Below, one piece after another: positions 10,288-21,464 of a stretch of 64,000 nt of DNA; the first letter of the stretch is position 1; the number at the start of each line of letters is the position of its first letter. This DNA is from Agaricus subrufescens (lineage: Eukaryota; Basidiomycota; Agaricomycetes; Agaricales; Agaricaceae): assembly GCA_029945375.1 (NCBI GenBank), contig CM057061.1, forward strand, positions 186,001 through 250,000, given 5' to 3'. The notes under the pieces are model-generated. The model was not told the origin of the DNA, searched no databases, and worked only from the letters and a program-made list of their open reading frames with translations. Position numbers and translations under genes: made by a program.

Positions 10288-12803
10288 TTAAAGAACTCCC
10301 ACCTCACCACCTTCCAGAGTCCATCCCTTCTTTAGCCGCCTCACGATCTCCCTGAAGGACTCGCCCGAGCCTTTCTCGTGTATTAACATCACGGCCACTG
10401 TTTCTTCATATTCTTCCTCGCTATCAGATTCTGACTCATTTTCCTTAGAAGGCTTAGGCACGAAAATTGGACTCGGAATGTTCCTCATTTCCACGCGAAA
10501 CTTGGTCGGTTTCATCATGCCTAGAATTCCAGTCGAGTCTTCCATTTCGTCCATCTTGCATTTCAAAATGATGCTTGCTGAGGAATCTTCGTCACGATCG
10601 GTGAAGAGCTCCTGTAATTCGGAGAAAACCTGGACTTGTATATTCATATTCATGAGTAGTCGCCTGCACTCATTTCGTGTCGTTATAACATCCCAGGTGG
10701 AATAAAGCGTATGGTGAGTTGGATACGAAGACTTGATTCGGAAAATGGCGTCCAGCCAGGTGCGTTTAGGGGGAGAGATATTATTAGGGTCAGGAGGGGG
10801 GCAGTTGTCGAGCGAATCCCCAAGTTCGCTTGGCGATTTGCTGCTCGTAGGGCCGGTCCTTTTACCATGTTTGCAATAACCAAGTTCGTTATACTCGTAT
10901 TGGTTGTGGCTTGGGGCAATCTTCTTTCGTAGACTGAGAGTGTCCGACAGAGTGACAAAGCAGTTCCCACTGTCACCAGTCTTTAATTCGTTTTCCCTAT
11001 CGTTGAGATTCTCTTTATCTGAATAGTGGCCGTTGTGGGTTCTGTGAGACTTGCGTTTGACGCTGAGAGGCCGAGTGGCGGTGATTGATGTCATGAACGC
11101 ACTCGTGTCGACCAAATTGCGGGAGTCATGCCCTATGGAGAACACGAGTTCCCCTGATTTTTTTTCGAGCCTCTGTTCGGATCCGTAGTTCTTGCGATCA
11201 TCATCGCCAATCTGGGCCTGTGTACTGAGTTTGGAGAAGCCGGACTGGCCAACAGTTTCCATTTGTCTCACTGCCTTCGAGTGAAGCGCATCTAGTTTCT
11301 TGCCCCCAGAGTGTTGGCGGGTCTTCGACTTCTCGAATCTGTTGGTGCTCTCTACAAGAGTGAATGGCGGAATTTGGACATCAAGCATCAAGTGTTGGAG
11401 TTCCTCAAAACTGGAGATTTTGGCTTCGGTATTAGAATTCGTGGTGGAAATCAGGTAACGATCGCGAGCTCTGCGTGGGGTGGGTGGTTCAGCCCTTGGA
11501 GTATAGAACTCCTTTGAGCCAGACGGCGTAATTAGCTGGCCGACCCTTCGTTTTTCCAGAATTGTTGCGGTAGACCTCTTGGCATCACCCTTGGCAGATT
11601 TCTTGCTTTTGTGGACCGGCCTCCTCTCGGACTCATCGTCGCTTTCGTCATCTTCAGATCGCTTAGCCCGATAGTTGACCAGAAGGTGATATATCCCTTT
11701 CTGCCAGTTGTTTTCCTCATTAAGAAGACTCTTGATCAGATCGTCATCTGAAGCACCGTGCCATAAAATCCGGAGGTTGGCGAAGATATCGGGATCGATG
11801 CGGGACTTGCTCACAAGAGGGCGCGCAATATGACTGAGCTCTGGGACAGAACGAGCAGGAGTATCTTTGGTATTATATAGTTTGTAGAACGGATGTTGAA
11901 ATATCTCGGACGTCGTAATCCTTTTCTTCGTGTTGACCACCAGCATTCGTTTGAGCAAGTTTTGTGCAAGAGGATCCACAAAAGAAGGTATAGTAAACTT
12001 TCCAGCCATGACTTTGTCGAGAAGGTCAGGAAGACTGTCGTCATCAAAAGGAAGCTGGGCTGTGAGCAGAGCGAAGAGAATAACACCACAAGACCAGATG
12101 TCCGCCGAAGAGCCAACGTATGGTTCCCCTCTGATAATTTCGGGAGCAGCGTAATGGGGACTTCCACAAGATGTCTTCATAAGGTCTGTCGCGCCTGAGG
12201 TATTGATTTGCCAAGCTGCCATGCCAAAGTCCGCGATTTTGATATTGCAATTATGATCCAGCAGAATGTTTTCAGGTTTCAGATCGCGATGAGCCACATT
12301 GAACCGATGGAAGTAGTCAACAGCACCAATTATTTGATGGAAATACTTGAGGGCCTCTGAGAGAGAGAGTGGACCGTATTTGCAAATGTGGTCGAATAGT
12401 TCGCCGCCTTGGATGTATTCGAGAACGAGGTACAAGTGGGTGGAGGTCTCCCATACATCATAGAGACGCATGATATTTGGATGATCGATAAGCTTCATAA
12501 CGACGATTTCGCGTTCGACGGCAAGTCTTTCTCGTTCAACTTCCTCTGCTAGACGGTTCAGGGAGACACGGGAGGCAGTCAGGGACAACTTGGAGATAAT
12601 TTTGATGGCAGCGAATTGGCCGGTTTTGGAGTGTCGCGCGATTCGAACGCGACCTATTTGTGATATTTAGCAAGTGTCGGGAACAATAGAATGGAAGAGG
12701 ATGGGCAACCTGAGCAGCCACGACCAATAGTCCTCCCGACTTTCCAGCGGCCGATCATCTTGGGGTCATTGGACTTGAGGTGAGGAGAGAAGGCAGTGTT
12801 CAT
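10288..12803 (-). CDS. Nim1-related Ser/Thr kinase, Gin4/Hsl1/Kcc4 type
   Basis: Family members sit at the septin collar, phosphorylate septin regulators and restrain Swe1/Wee1 to couple bud morphology to mitosis. Exon 1 (12710-12803) encodes MNTAFSPHLKSNDPKMIGRW and the glycine loop VGRTIGRGCSG. A 56-nt intron (12654-12709) is removed and exon 2 (10288-12653) completes an 819-residue protein. The kinase domain, about residues 19-285, shows the lysine in AAIKIISK, the catalytic loop HRDLKPENILL, DFGMA and CGSPHYAAPEIIRG. A UBA-like segment follows (LRILWHGASDDDLIKSLLNE). The middle is Ser/Lys-rich and disordered, with a KEN triplet (SDKENL). The end (TRNECRRLLMNMNIQVQVF to FREIVRRLKKGWTL) looks like the KA1 lipid-binding domain. 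Divergent from LIG4; an ACGCGT element lies upstream. Confidence 0.92.
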
Positions 12804-13034
12804 AGCCGGATAGAGATAGTAGAATAGAAAATGGATAGAGATGTAGAATAGGAGATAGGAAACCGGGATCAGTGCTGCTGTTAGCCGCCCAGCAGGGTCG
12901 CGCCCGCCAAGACCACGCGTCACGCGAGCGCATCACGTGGTCGTGGTGTCTGACTCCGCTCGAGTCGCTGCGAGCCGTGCACTGCGCATAGTAAGCCTGC
13001 TTCACTTCACCCACCACCAACGAATAGATCCTAG
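12804..13034. promoter_or_regulatory. Divergent promoter, Gin4-like kinase / LIG4, with MCB and E-box
   Basis: 231 bp separate the two start codons. ACGCGT at 12915-12920 is the MluI cell-cycle box bound by MBF in yeasts, and CACGTG at 12934-12939 is an E-box. CGTCAC (12918-12923) overlaps the MCB. The elements are seen; function is inferred. Confidence 0.5.
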
Positions 13035-16000
13035 ATGGAGCCGACACCAGCTCCTTCTATCGCACCCCAGTCTGACGTTGGAGTATCAGAATATCGACCT
13101 CCCCCACAGAATGTCGATAGCGCCCCGTTCTCTGTTCTCACAGGTTTGTTTGAGAAGCTGTCCACAGAAAGAAAGCACGACAGAAGAAAACGGCTACTTG
13201 ATGCCTGGTTTACTGTATGTTGAGAATGCTGGCTGCCCTGAACCTGTCTTCTGGTTCTCATGGATCCTCACAGCATTGGAGGCGTGAAAAAGGATATGAC
13301 CTCTATCCCGTCTTGCGACTTCTCTTACCTCAGGTATGCCCAATAGTCAACTTGCTTTTCTAGGTGTGAATGCCATCATCGTTTCCATCTTCTCCAGAAG
13401 GATCGAGAACGTGCAGTTTACGGGTTGAAGGAAAAGAATCTCGCAAAAACATACATCAAATTGATACCTCTGAGGATGATAGATCCTGATGCCATTCGTA
13501 TGCTGAATTGGAAAAGACCGACAGAGCGTGACGTAGGTTTGAACTCCAGCCTTGTGGTCCAGGACAATGTTTTACTCTGAGCAGAAATCATCTGGGGACT
13601 TTCCCGCAGTGCTATATGATGTCATCAGTAAGCGTTCCTCTGTGATTGAAAGTACCCTGTCCGTCGACGACCTCAATCAAATTCTCGACGACTTGGCGCA
13701 AAACATGGGGAAACAGTATGTTATAGATGCCTCGAGAGGGCTGCATCTTCATTGAACTTCCAGGGATGTCCAGTCGAAGATCTTACAGCGCATATACAAC
13801 AAGTCCACGGCAGAAGAACAGCGATGGATAATTCGCATCATTCTCAAAGGTGAGTTTACCATGAGATTTAAAAGACCCCTTCAAGACACCGCGTTACCTA
13901 GATATGCAAATATCAGTGAAAGAGACCACAGTACTCTCCGTTTTCCATCCAGACGCTCAGGATCTCTATAATACCTGTTCAGATCTCAAGAGAGTGGCAT
14001 GGGAATTATGGGACCCTTCGTTCCGGTTGAACGTAGAAGTGAGTCTACCTGTTTCGTTTTCAATTAGTGGCACTCAAAGAATACAGGATAAAATGGTGCA
14101 ACTGTTTCATACGTTTGCCCCTATGTTATGTAAACGACCAACTCGAAAGCTCGAGGATACCGTTCGAGAGATGGGCGGCTCAGAATTTATCATCGAGGAG
14201 AAACTTGATGGAGAACGGATACAACTTCATAAGCGAGGCAATGAGTACTACTATTGCTCCAGGTGATGTTTGGTGCACTCCTCTATGGTGATGGTCGCTG
14301 AGCTTCATCAGGAAGGGCAAAGATTATACATATCTATATGGAAAACATGTTGGAACGGGTAGCCTAACACCCCACATAGACAAAGCCTTTGACAGCCGTA
14401 TTGACGAGTTAGTATTGTTGGTTGTTGTTCCTTGAACATGTTTAACGCGTTGCAAAGTATCATTTTGGATGGAGAAATGCTGGTTTGGGACCCAGTGTCG
14501 GAAACCAACTTACGCTTTGGGAAACTCAAGTCAGCGGCATTAGGTGAGTGGTACCCTCGAAGGGCTTCTTTCTCTAATGCGGTTTTATTAGATAAAGACA
14601 AAGCTCCCGGACGGCCTTGCTGTAATTCTTGTTTCTTTGCGTTACTCTGTTAACTGAGCTTAGGTTTTCTTCTTCTAGTTAAAGTCTTTGATCTCCTTTA
14701 CCTCAATGGTCAATCTTTGATCCACAAACCTCTCACTTTCAGAAAGCGCAATTTAAAGCATTGCATTTCCGAGGTGAAAGGGTATATCGAATGCGTCATC
14801 GAGTATAAAGGGTCCACTGCTAAAGACATCAGGGAACGGATGGAAGAGGTCATGGCCGCAAAAGGTGAAGGGCTGATTATAAAACACCCCTTGTCAAAGT
14901 ATACTTTGAATGGGAGGAATATGGATTGGATTAAGGTCGGTATCGTGCTCGAGTATTGCTGAATTGAATGGTTTACATTGGCGCAGGTTAAACCAGAATA
15001 CATGGTATATTCACTTTACATTGGCGCTTCTCTTGTCTCAAAGCACTATAGGATAATATGGGTGAAACTGTTGATCTACTTGTTGTCGGTAAGCGGTTTT
15101 ATGCTCCACGGGACTTTTGACTTCATCTGGATAAAGCTGGAAACTACGGCACTGGGACACGTGGTGGAGGTGTGTCAACCCTTGTATGTGCTGTTTTGGA
15201 GGATCGTCGCATTGATGAAGACGATGACGAGCTCAAGTCAGTCCCACGAATATATTGTCCACGCTATGGCTGACAAATACGTTTAGATACAGTACTTTTG
15301 TCAGAATTGGCACCGGACTATCGTACGCCGACTATCTTTGGATTCGGAGTAAACCGTGGAAGGCATGGAACGAGCAACAAAAGCCGTCATTCTTACTAAC
15401 GGCGAAGCGCTCCCACGAGGACAAAGGAGATCTATTCCTAGAGCCTGAAGAGTATGTGTTGGCTTAATTTACTTTCATATAGCACACTCATTACAATCCT
15501 TGTAGTTCTTTTATCGTGAAGATCAAGGCCGCGGAAATAGTTCCTTCAGGTCGATTGAACTTTTCACAGCATACTCCAGAGAACTGATGGTTGTGATAGA
15601 TCAATATTATTTGGGTTTCACTATGCGGTTTCCTCGAGCAATGGACATACGTGATGATCTAACTGTTGCGGACTGTATGACGGCATCAGGTAAGCTTCAA
15701 TAGTACTCCGAAAGGCTAAGATTAAGATGCCGCTGGCAGCCGTTTTGGAAGGTATGAAGTCTGAGCGGAAACGCAAAATGGAGAGTGACATTGCGTGCGT
15801 TGGTCGAACCACTTTTCAAACAACTGTGCACATATAATGACGTCGCTATTCATAGTGGTGCTTCTACGAAACAATCGAAGAAACGTAAACTAGCAAAGGT
15901 ATGTGAAGGTTCATTTTTGGTATGGAAAGAAAGATCATCCTTGGTTTGTTTAGGCTGCTGTAATCCCTCAATATCAGGGACCGAATCTCAAGAATGTAAC

Positions 16001-17515
16001 GGTCGAATCCCACATCTTCGACGGAATGAAGTTTGGTATGTAGGCTGTTCAACAAGTTCAGAAATGGCACCTAATTTGATTTATTTGCAAAGTGGTGATG
16101 TCGGATCCAAAGTCACGATCGGGGGACCAGGATCGCAGAGACTTGATAAAATTGTGTGTGGTTCCATTCTGTTTAGTGGAAGTTGATTGACACGGGAACT
16201 TTGTCTCTGAAACCAGGATACACGCGAATGGGGGTACATGTGCACTGATCGTGAAGCCTGATACTTTCGTTGTTTATGGAGGGACTGTTACGCGTAAGTC
16301 TTCTATTATCTGATGCTCTATAAACAAGTTCATATTCATTGGAACTGAATTCGCCACTTTCCAAATGATCTGTAATGTGAGTTTAGCGTATGACTTGAAA
16401 TTGGTGGTGGACAAGGATGCCAACGACGTGATCAAACCATCGTGGATTAGAGATTCGATTGCGCGAGGAGAGACCGTTGCGTTTCATCACAAGTCTGTCT
16501 TTCCCGCTGTTTATTTTGGTCGTTTTGTGTGCTGATCCTGAGCAGGTATTTTTTTCATGCCACACCCGAAAGGCAGGATGAGGCTGATTATAATGAGGGC
16601 GGAGAAGAGGAGACGATGGCAGAGGATACGGGTGTGGCTAGGGCAGGTGACAATGCTGAAACAATGAGGGTGGGATCAAGGGAGAAATCTGAGCAGAAAG
16701 AGCATGATCTAGAGGATTTGGACCCTGATTTGGCAGAATGGTTTAGGGGAGGAAAAGGATTTTTGACCTCTTCTGGGGACACGCCAGTTGAGGGAGCCGA
16801 GTCTGAAACTGAATTGGGAAGTGACAATGATTCTGATAATGCTGATGTAGCAAATGAAGAGGAAGATGAGGTTCAAGACGAGTGGGAAATGGTGAAGGGC
16901 GAGGAACGTGTAACGGATTCCGAGGATGTGCAGGATGTGAAAATGGGCGAAACGGCTGAGGCGATGGCGTATGATGAAAACCTGATATTCAAGCACCTGT
17001 AAGTCGCATTGCTATTACTTTTTCCGTTCATCGATTATATTCTGTTAGGTGTTTCTACCTCGATTCTCCGACGAACGCGCGCCTGAACGGGATGGAAGTG
17101 AAGAGTAAACATGAAGAAGCCATCACGACCAGGTATCTATATTCTGATTCACTCGAAATGGCTAGTTGTCTGATAGGAGAAAAAGATTGGAAAAGATAGC
17201 TGATATCATCACGGCAAATGGTGGCAAAATTGTTGGCCTTCACGAAGGCAAAATGACACATGTCGTACTGGACAAACGAGACGTAACACGGAGAATTGAG
17301 TTGATCAAAGCCACTTCTCAGTAAGCAGCCGATTACGGCGTGGTAGACACGGCTGAAGTGTCTTTGTTTAGGCCAAAGCGGCGTCATTTAGTTATCTGTG
17401 AATTCATCGAGGCCTGTGTGGAGGAGAATACACTACTGGATGAAGATGGTGAGTGTCAAAAATTTTTGTGGGTTCGATTTTGATGCTGAGACCAGACACA
17501 GAGTTCATGCCGTAG
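13035..17515 (+). CDS. LIG4: DNA ligase IV
   Basis: ATP-dependent ligase that seals double-strand breaks in non-homologous end joining with an Xrcc4/Lif1-type partner. The start at 13035 reads MEPTPAPSIAPQSDVGV. A DNA-binding domain follows (SVLTGLFEKLSTERKHDRR, then KDRERAVYGLKEKNLAKTYI). The nucleotidyltransferase core has the active-site motif EEKLDGERIQLH at about 14195-14230, then SIILDGEMLVWD, RPCFKVFDLLYLNG and AKGEGLIIKHPLSKY. The OB-fold has IGTGLSYADYLWIRSKPW and MRFPRAMDIRDDLTVADCMT. Two BRCT regions follow, starting near FDGMKF (about 16017) and near CFYLDSPTNARLNG (about 17050), separated by a long acidic linker encoded by 16555-17000. The last exon is tiny: GAAGATG, intron, then ACACAGAGTTCATGCCG and TAG at 17513-17515. 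About 18 short exons; every join I checked keeps frame. Confidence 0.95.
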
Positions 17516-17739
17516 GAACGAGGTGGGATGGGATAGAGTAGTGTATGTTAGATCGTGTCTCCAACGTGTATGAAAGGGATGAGACCTTGGGTGAGAATGT
17601 CGGAGTTGATCCGTACCCGGACGTGTCGCCTTGATTTGGCCCTTGTCTCCCTGCGCCCAGCCATCTGCTCAGCCCCCGCACGGCCTCCTCCTCGACGCGC
17701 TACCCTCCCTCCCAGTCTCTCCCCGGGCTGTGTCGAGCG

Positions 17740-20570
17740 ATGGCTGACCCCCAGGTCTCTCCCATCTCCCAACTCCTCTTCACTCTCGGTATAACGCGTG
17801 AGGACCTCAGCAAGCACAGCGACCAGATGCGTCAGTTCCTTAACCCTGAACAGACCACTCCCTCACGCGTTGTCGACCGCGACGCTCGCCACCGGTCGTG
17901 GTCCAACTCGGATTTGCCCTCGAGGTTCAGATCTTCCAGCGCATCCTCTTCTATTGCACGTTCCATCTCCAGAAACAGTTCTACTTCTTTCCGCGATTCC
18001 ACTCCCCCCATCACCCCAATCAAGTCGGAAGCGTTCGACAACGGCATTCCTGCTAGGCAGTACGATTCAATGGAAATGGTTATCGAACGCCAGCGTAGAC
18101 AAAACAAAAAGGACAGAAGAAGTCGTAAAGAGAAAGAGCGCGAGCTGGCGAGGACAGCTCCCAACCCGCCTTCACCCTCCCCCAGCAACGCGTCTTCGCA
18201 ACCTAGTATGAGCTTGGACTCTTTTATGCAATCGCGCGATGGGGGTAAGGCGCTCCTCGGGGATGATGAGGATGGTGCACTGCCCATCACCACACCCGTG
18301 CGTTCCATTCTGTCTCCACGCGTTAAAGTGAAATCGAACCTGACAATCTTCTCAGAAGCAGTCTGTTGTGCCCGTCACGCCCCAGAAGAATAAATATTAT
18401 AGAGAACATACTGAATTAAATCCCCCCATTCGCCCCCGAGAGGTAACCGCCCGTTTTTGTTTGTGATTATTCTCAGCTAATGTGGTTTAGGATACGACCC
18501 AAAGAACTGGGACACCCACCAGTACGAACATGTCGAATTCGCAAAGTATCCCACATCCATACTACCCCTTCTCGGCCTACGGTGCCTACGCACCCCCTAG
18601 TCGGGGTGCAGAAGCATCGACCTCCACTCTCCCCGTGACACCCCAAACGAACCGTACCAACAAGAAAGTGTTCAAGTCACCGCTACCTCCGTCATCGCCA
18701 CCTCCTTCCTCGCCACCTTCTTCTCCTTCTTGCGCTATAAACCTGGTCTCATCTCCGGGGCCCATCGGCCCGGCTCCTCAAGAAGAAGAATATGATCAAC
18801 TACCGTACACCCTCCCACCAGGTCCGTACTCAACAAATAAACCGGACTTATCGTACGCAGCACTCGTGGGGCAGGCCATCCTATCATCGCCAGAGCATCG
18901 CTTAACGCTCCAGGAGATCTATGATTGGATCACCATCGTGTATCCGTATTTTAAGCGTGGGGAGACAACTTGGATGAACAGCATTCGTCATGTGTTGAGT
19001 ACCACGGTGTGTTTCCGCAAGGTCCCAAGAGATCGATCGGTTGGTCGTACTCAATGGGCTATATGGGATGAAGATCTAGAGTGTTTCAAAGGAGGCAATT
19101 TCAGGAAGCATTTATGCCAAGACTATATGAAACAGGTTGCGGTCAAAGAGAAGCCGACCAAGGGCAAGTCCCGGGTGCGAAAGAGGAACGATACTGATGA
19201 TACTGATTCTCGCAAATCTAAGCGCGCTCGAAAGGATCAGCCCTCATCTCCCTTGATAGCGCCGGTTGCCAATCAATATGCGACTTCTACTTTTGCTCCC
19301 CTCTTCCCACCTACTCGACCAACCCCACATCACCAGCCTTATTACCAATCGTGTTTGTCTCAAGCCTCCAATCTCCCCGCCGACATCATATTCCCTCCGC
19401 TCCCCGCCGCATCGGCTTTCAACCGGGTTCTCAATCGTTGTAACGATAACGCTGCGCGATCCTCTGCCAGTAGTTCCGCCTCCTCAAATAGGGCTACCTC
19501 CCCGCCGCAGACAATTTCGAGTTCATCATATGGGACACCTACTTCCTCGGCATCGTCTGTCCCAGGGCTTACCCCCAACCGCCAGTCTTCGAGTTCCCCA
19601 TCGATGCCAGCGACCAGTGACATGGACATGGAGGGAATGAGTAACGCGAACTCGATGTGTACAGTCGCAGGATCCGATACTCAGCAGGGTGAATTGGATC
19701 AGAATGATAGTGACGATGTCCTCCCATTGAGTGGCAGCACGACCTTGAAGCCTGTTAGATTTTGGGGCGATCAAGACAAGGCTGATGAACTTGAACCTGG
19801 TATTAGGCTATTGGACTCTAGCCACATCATTCCTGAGGATGAAGACGGCCTGCTCAAGTCAAAGAAAGAAAGTCAAAGAGCCGTTTCGGCGACTCAAGTA
19901 AGTGTCAAGTTCAATTTCAATTTTTGATTTTAATATTTAATTCGGTTTTTTTTTGCTCGAAATTTAGTTCCTGTCTTTGCCTGCGCAGCCGGCATCACCC
20001 ACGCCTAAAAGGAAATCGGCGAAGGCGACCTCTCTTGTGCCCGATGCAGAGGCTGGACCCTCTGACCCACCAAGGACCCCTACTCCATCCACACCTCCCG
20101 CCAGCCATATCGGCATTTCGTCTCTTCATACACCGCTGTCGCATAAGGGTCTACATATGAGTCCAACAGCGAGTTTGGCTCATTATAAAACAAACTTAGA
20201 ACCTCCACCCGTTATACCGTTCGACAATGAAACCGAGTCCGACCTCTTACGAACACCACGCAAACGAAAGACGAGCTTGGACGGAATTATAGGCAATCCC
20301 ACCACTCCCAGGAAGATGTTCAATTCCAACGTCATAGATTCACCATATCGGACTCCTAATGGATTCCAGGCCTCACCCTTCAATCGAACTCCCCGAGCAA
20401 GGCCTATTTTGGATCCTCAGGATCCTAGGACGTTGCTTGATGACGAATTAAACAGGATGGGGACACTCTCAGACAGTCCAGGAGGATTATTTGGTAAAAG
20501 TAGGAGTTCATTATTATATGATAGCCCAGGTGCGCTTGATTTGCCTGGTAAGTATCGAAGTTGGTGGTAA
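17740..20570 (+). CDS. Forkhead (winged-helix) transcription factor
   Basis: Nuclear DNA-binding regulator; fungal forkhead proteins (Hcm1, Fkh, Sep1) mostly act in the cell cycle and septation. Exons by phase: 17740-18297, 18356-18442 (29 codons, KQSVVPVTPQKNKYYREHTE...), 18491-19897 and 19968-20547. The forkhead domain starts at KPDLSYAALVGQAILSSPEH and runs through RLTLQEIYDWITIVYPYFKR, TTWMNSIRHVLSTTVCFRKV and RTQWAIWDEDLECFKGGNF. The flanks are Ser/Pro-rich, with many SP/TP sites (candidate CDK targets) in the last exon and a basic KSRVRKRN stretch after the domain. The 3' end is uncertain. Reading through gives a stop at 20568-20570, but a perfect GTAAGTAT donor at 20548 suggests another intron, with candidate acceptors at 20754 and 20774 (the latter ending the protein at 20794). 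Confidence 0.88.
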
Positions 20571-21464
20571 ATTAATTTTATCGCCACTTATTGACACCTG
20601 CCACCCTTTGCTTCTTTGCTTTCTTGCTCTTGATCTCCCTGGTTTTTCTGCGTATTCTTTCTCCTTGACTGTCGCTGCCACTGATCCCACTTCGTCTGTC
20701 GTATTCCTTATTTCTATTAAATATTATGTTTCATATGACGATCTTGATATGAAGTCTTGTGTTCTTTTTCCTAGTTGTCACGTATCTTTTCTGAAATTTG
20801 TATGATCAATCCTGATTGTTTCCTTTCCGTTGTACTTTAGCTAGATAGATCTCTCGGGTGATGTACTTCAATATTTACGTGGAGTAACTACACATAGACA
20901 ATATTATTGGTAGTAGTTAGTACTTTAGGGACCTGAGAAATTATGTCAGTAAGAGTTGAGGATGAAATCGGAACAGAACAACAGAAAGCATCAGCTGGCT
21001 GTTCTTAGTTTTTGTTAATAGTTTCCCCATCCCCCGAAGGGTCAGGTTTGGTGATATACGATTTATCATCTTGCACGTTATAAGAAACCTGAACTCACCG
21101 CTTGGAAGAATATGTAACGACGTCTGAATTTAAGCAAATGCTGGAGGCGAGTATTAGTAGGAGCTTCAGCAGATAGATGTAGTGAATCAGAGGTGCAAAA
21201 AATTTTGGCTAGTTGCTCTGCCTATCATCATGCTAAAGGCTGATATGACTGGGGCGGCAAGAATTCATCACATTGAATGAGAGAAAAACACGTACAGAGA
21301 AGAAAAGGGAAAAAAAAAAGTGGGATACGTGACAAGTGACGACGACGTTGTACAAATACGACGAAGCGTGGGAAAGTAGATTTGTCATACCCAGTCATCA
21401 GACAGGAGGCGACTCTGAAGACCGCTTCCACCACAACACTACCCCAATCCCCCCACTAGCGACC
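20571..21464. other. Intergenic region, forkhead 3' end and SF3B1 promoter
   Basis: About 890 bp. The first 200 bases are pyrimidine-rich and free of AG dinucleotides, probably the last intron of the forkhead gene. The rest is AT-rich with no recognisable coding sequence. The SF3B1 5' UTR would occupy the right end, which includes a poly-A run near 21309-21319. Confidence 0.45.

Noticed and set aside
21336..21464. N-terminal extension of SF3B1 from an upstream in-frame codon
   Set aside because: The extension begins at GTG and its sequence is unlike the family, while ATG at 21465 has a good context and a typical N-terminus.
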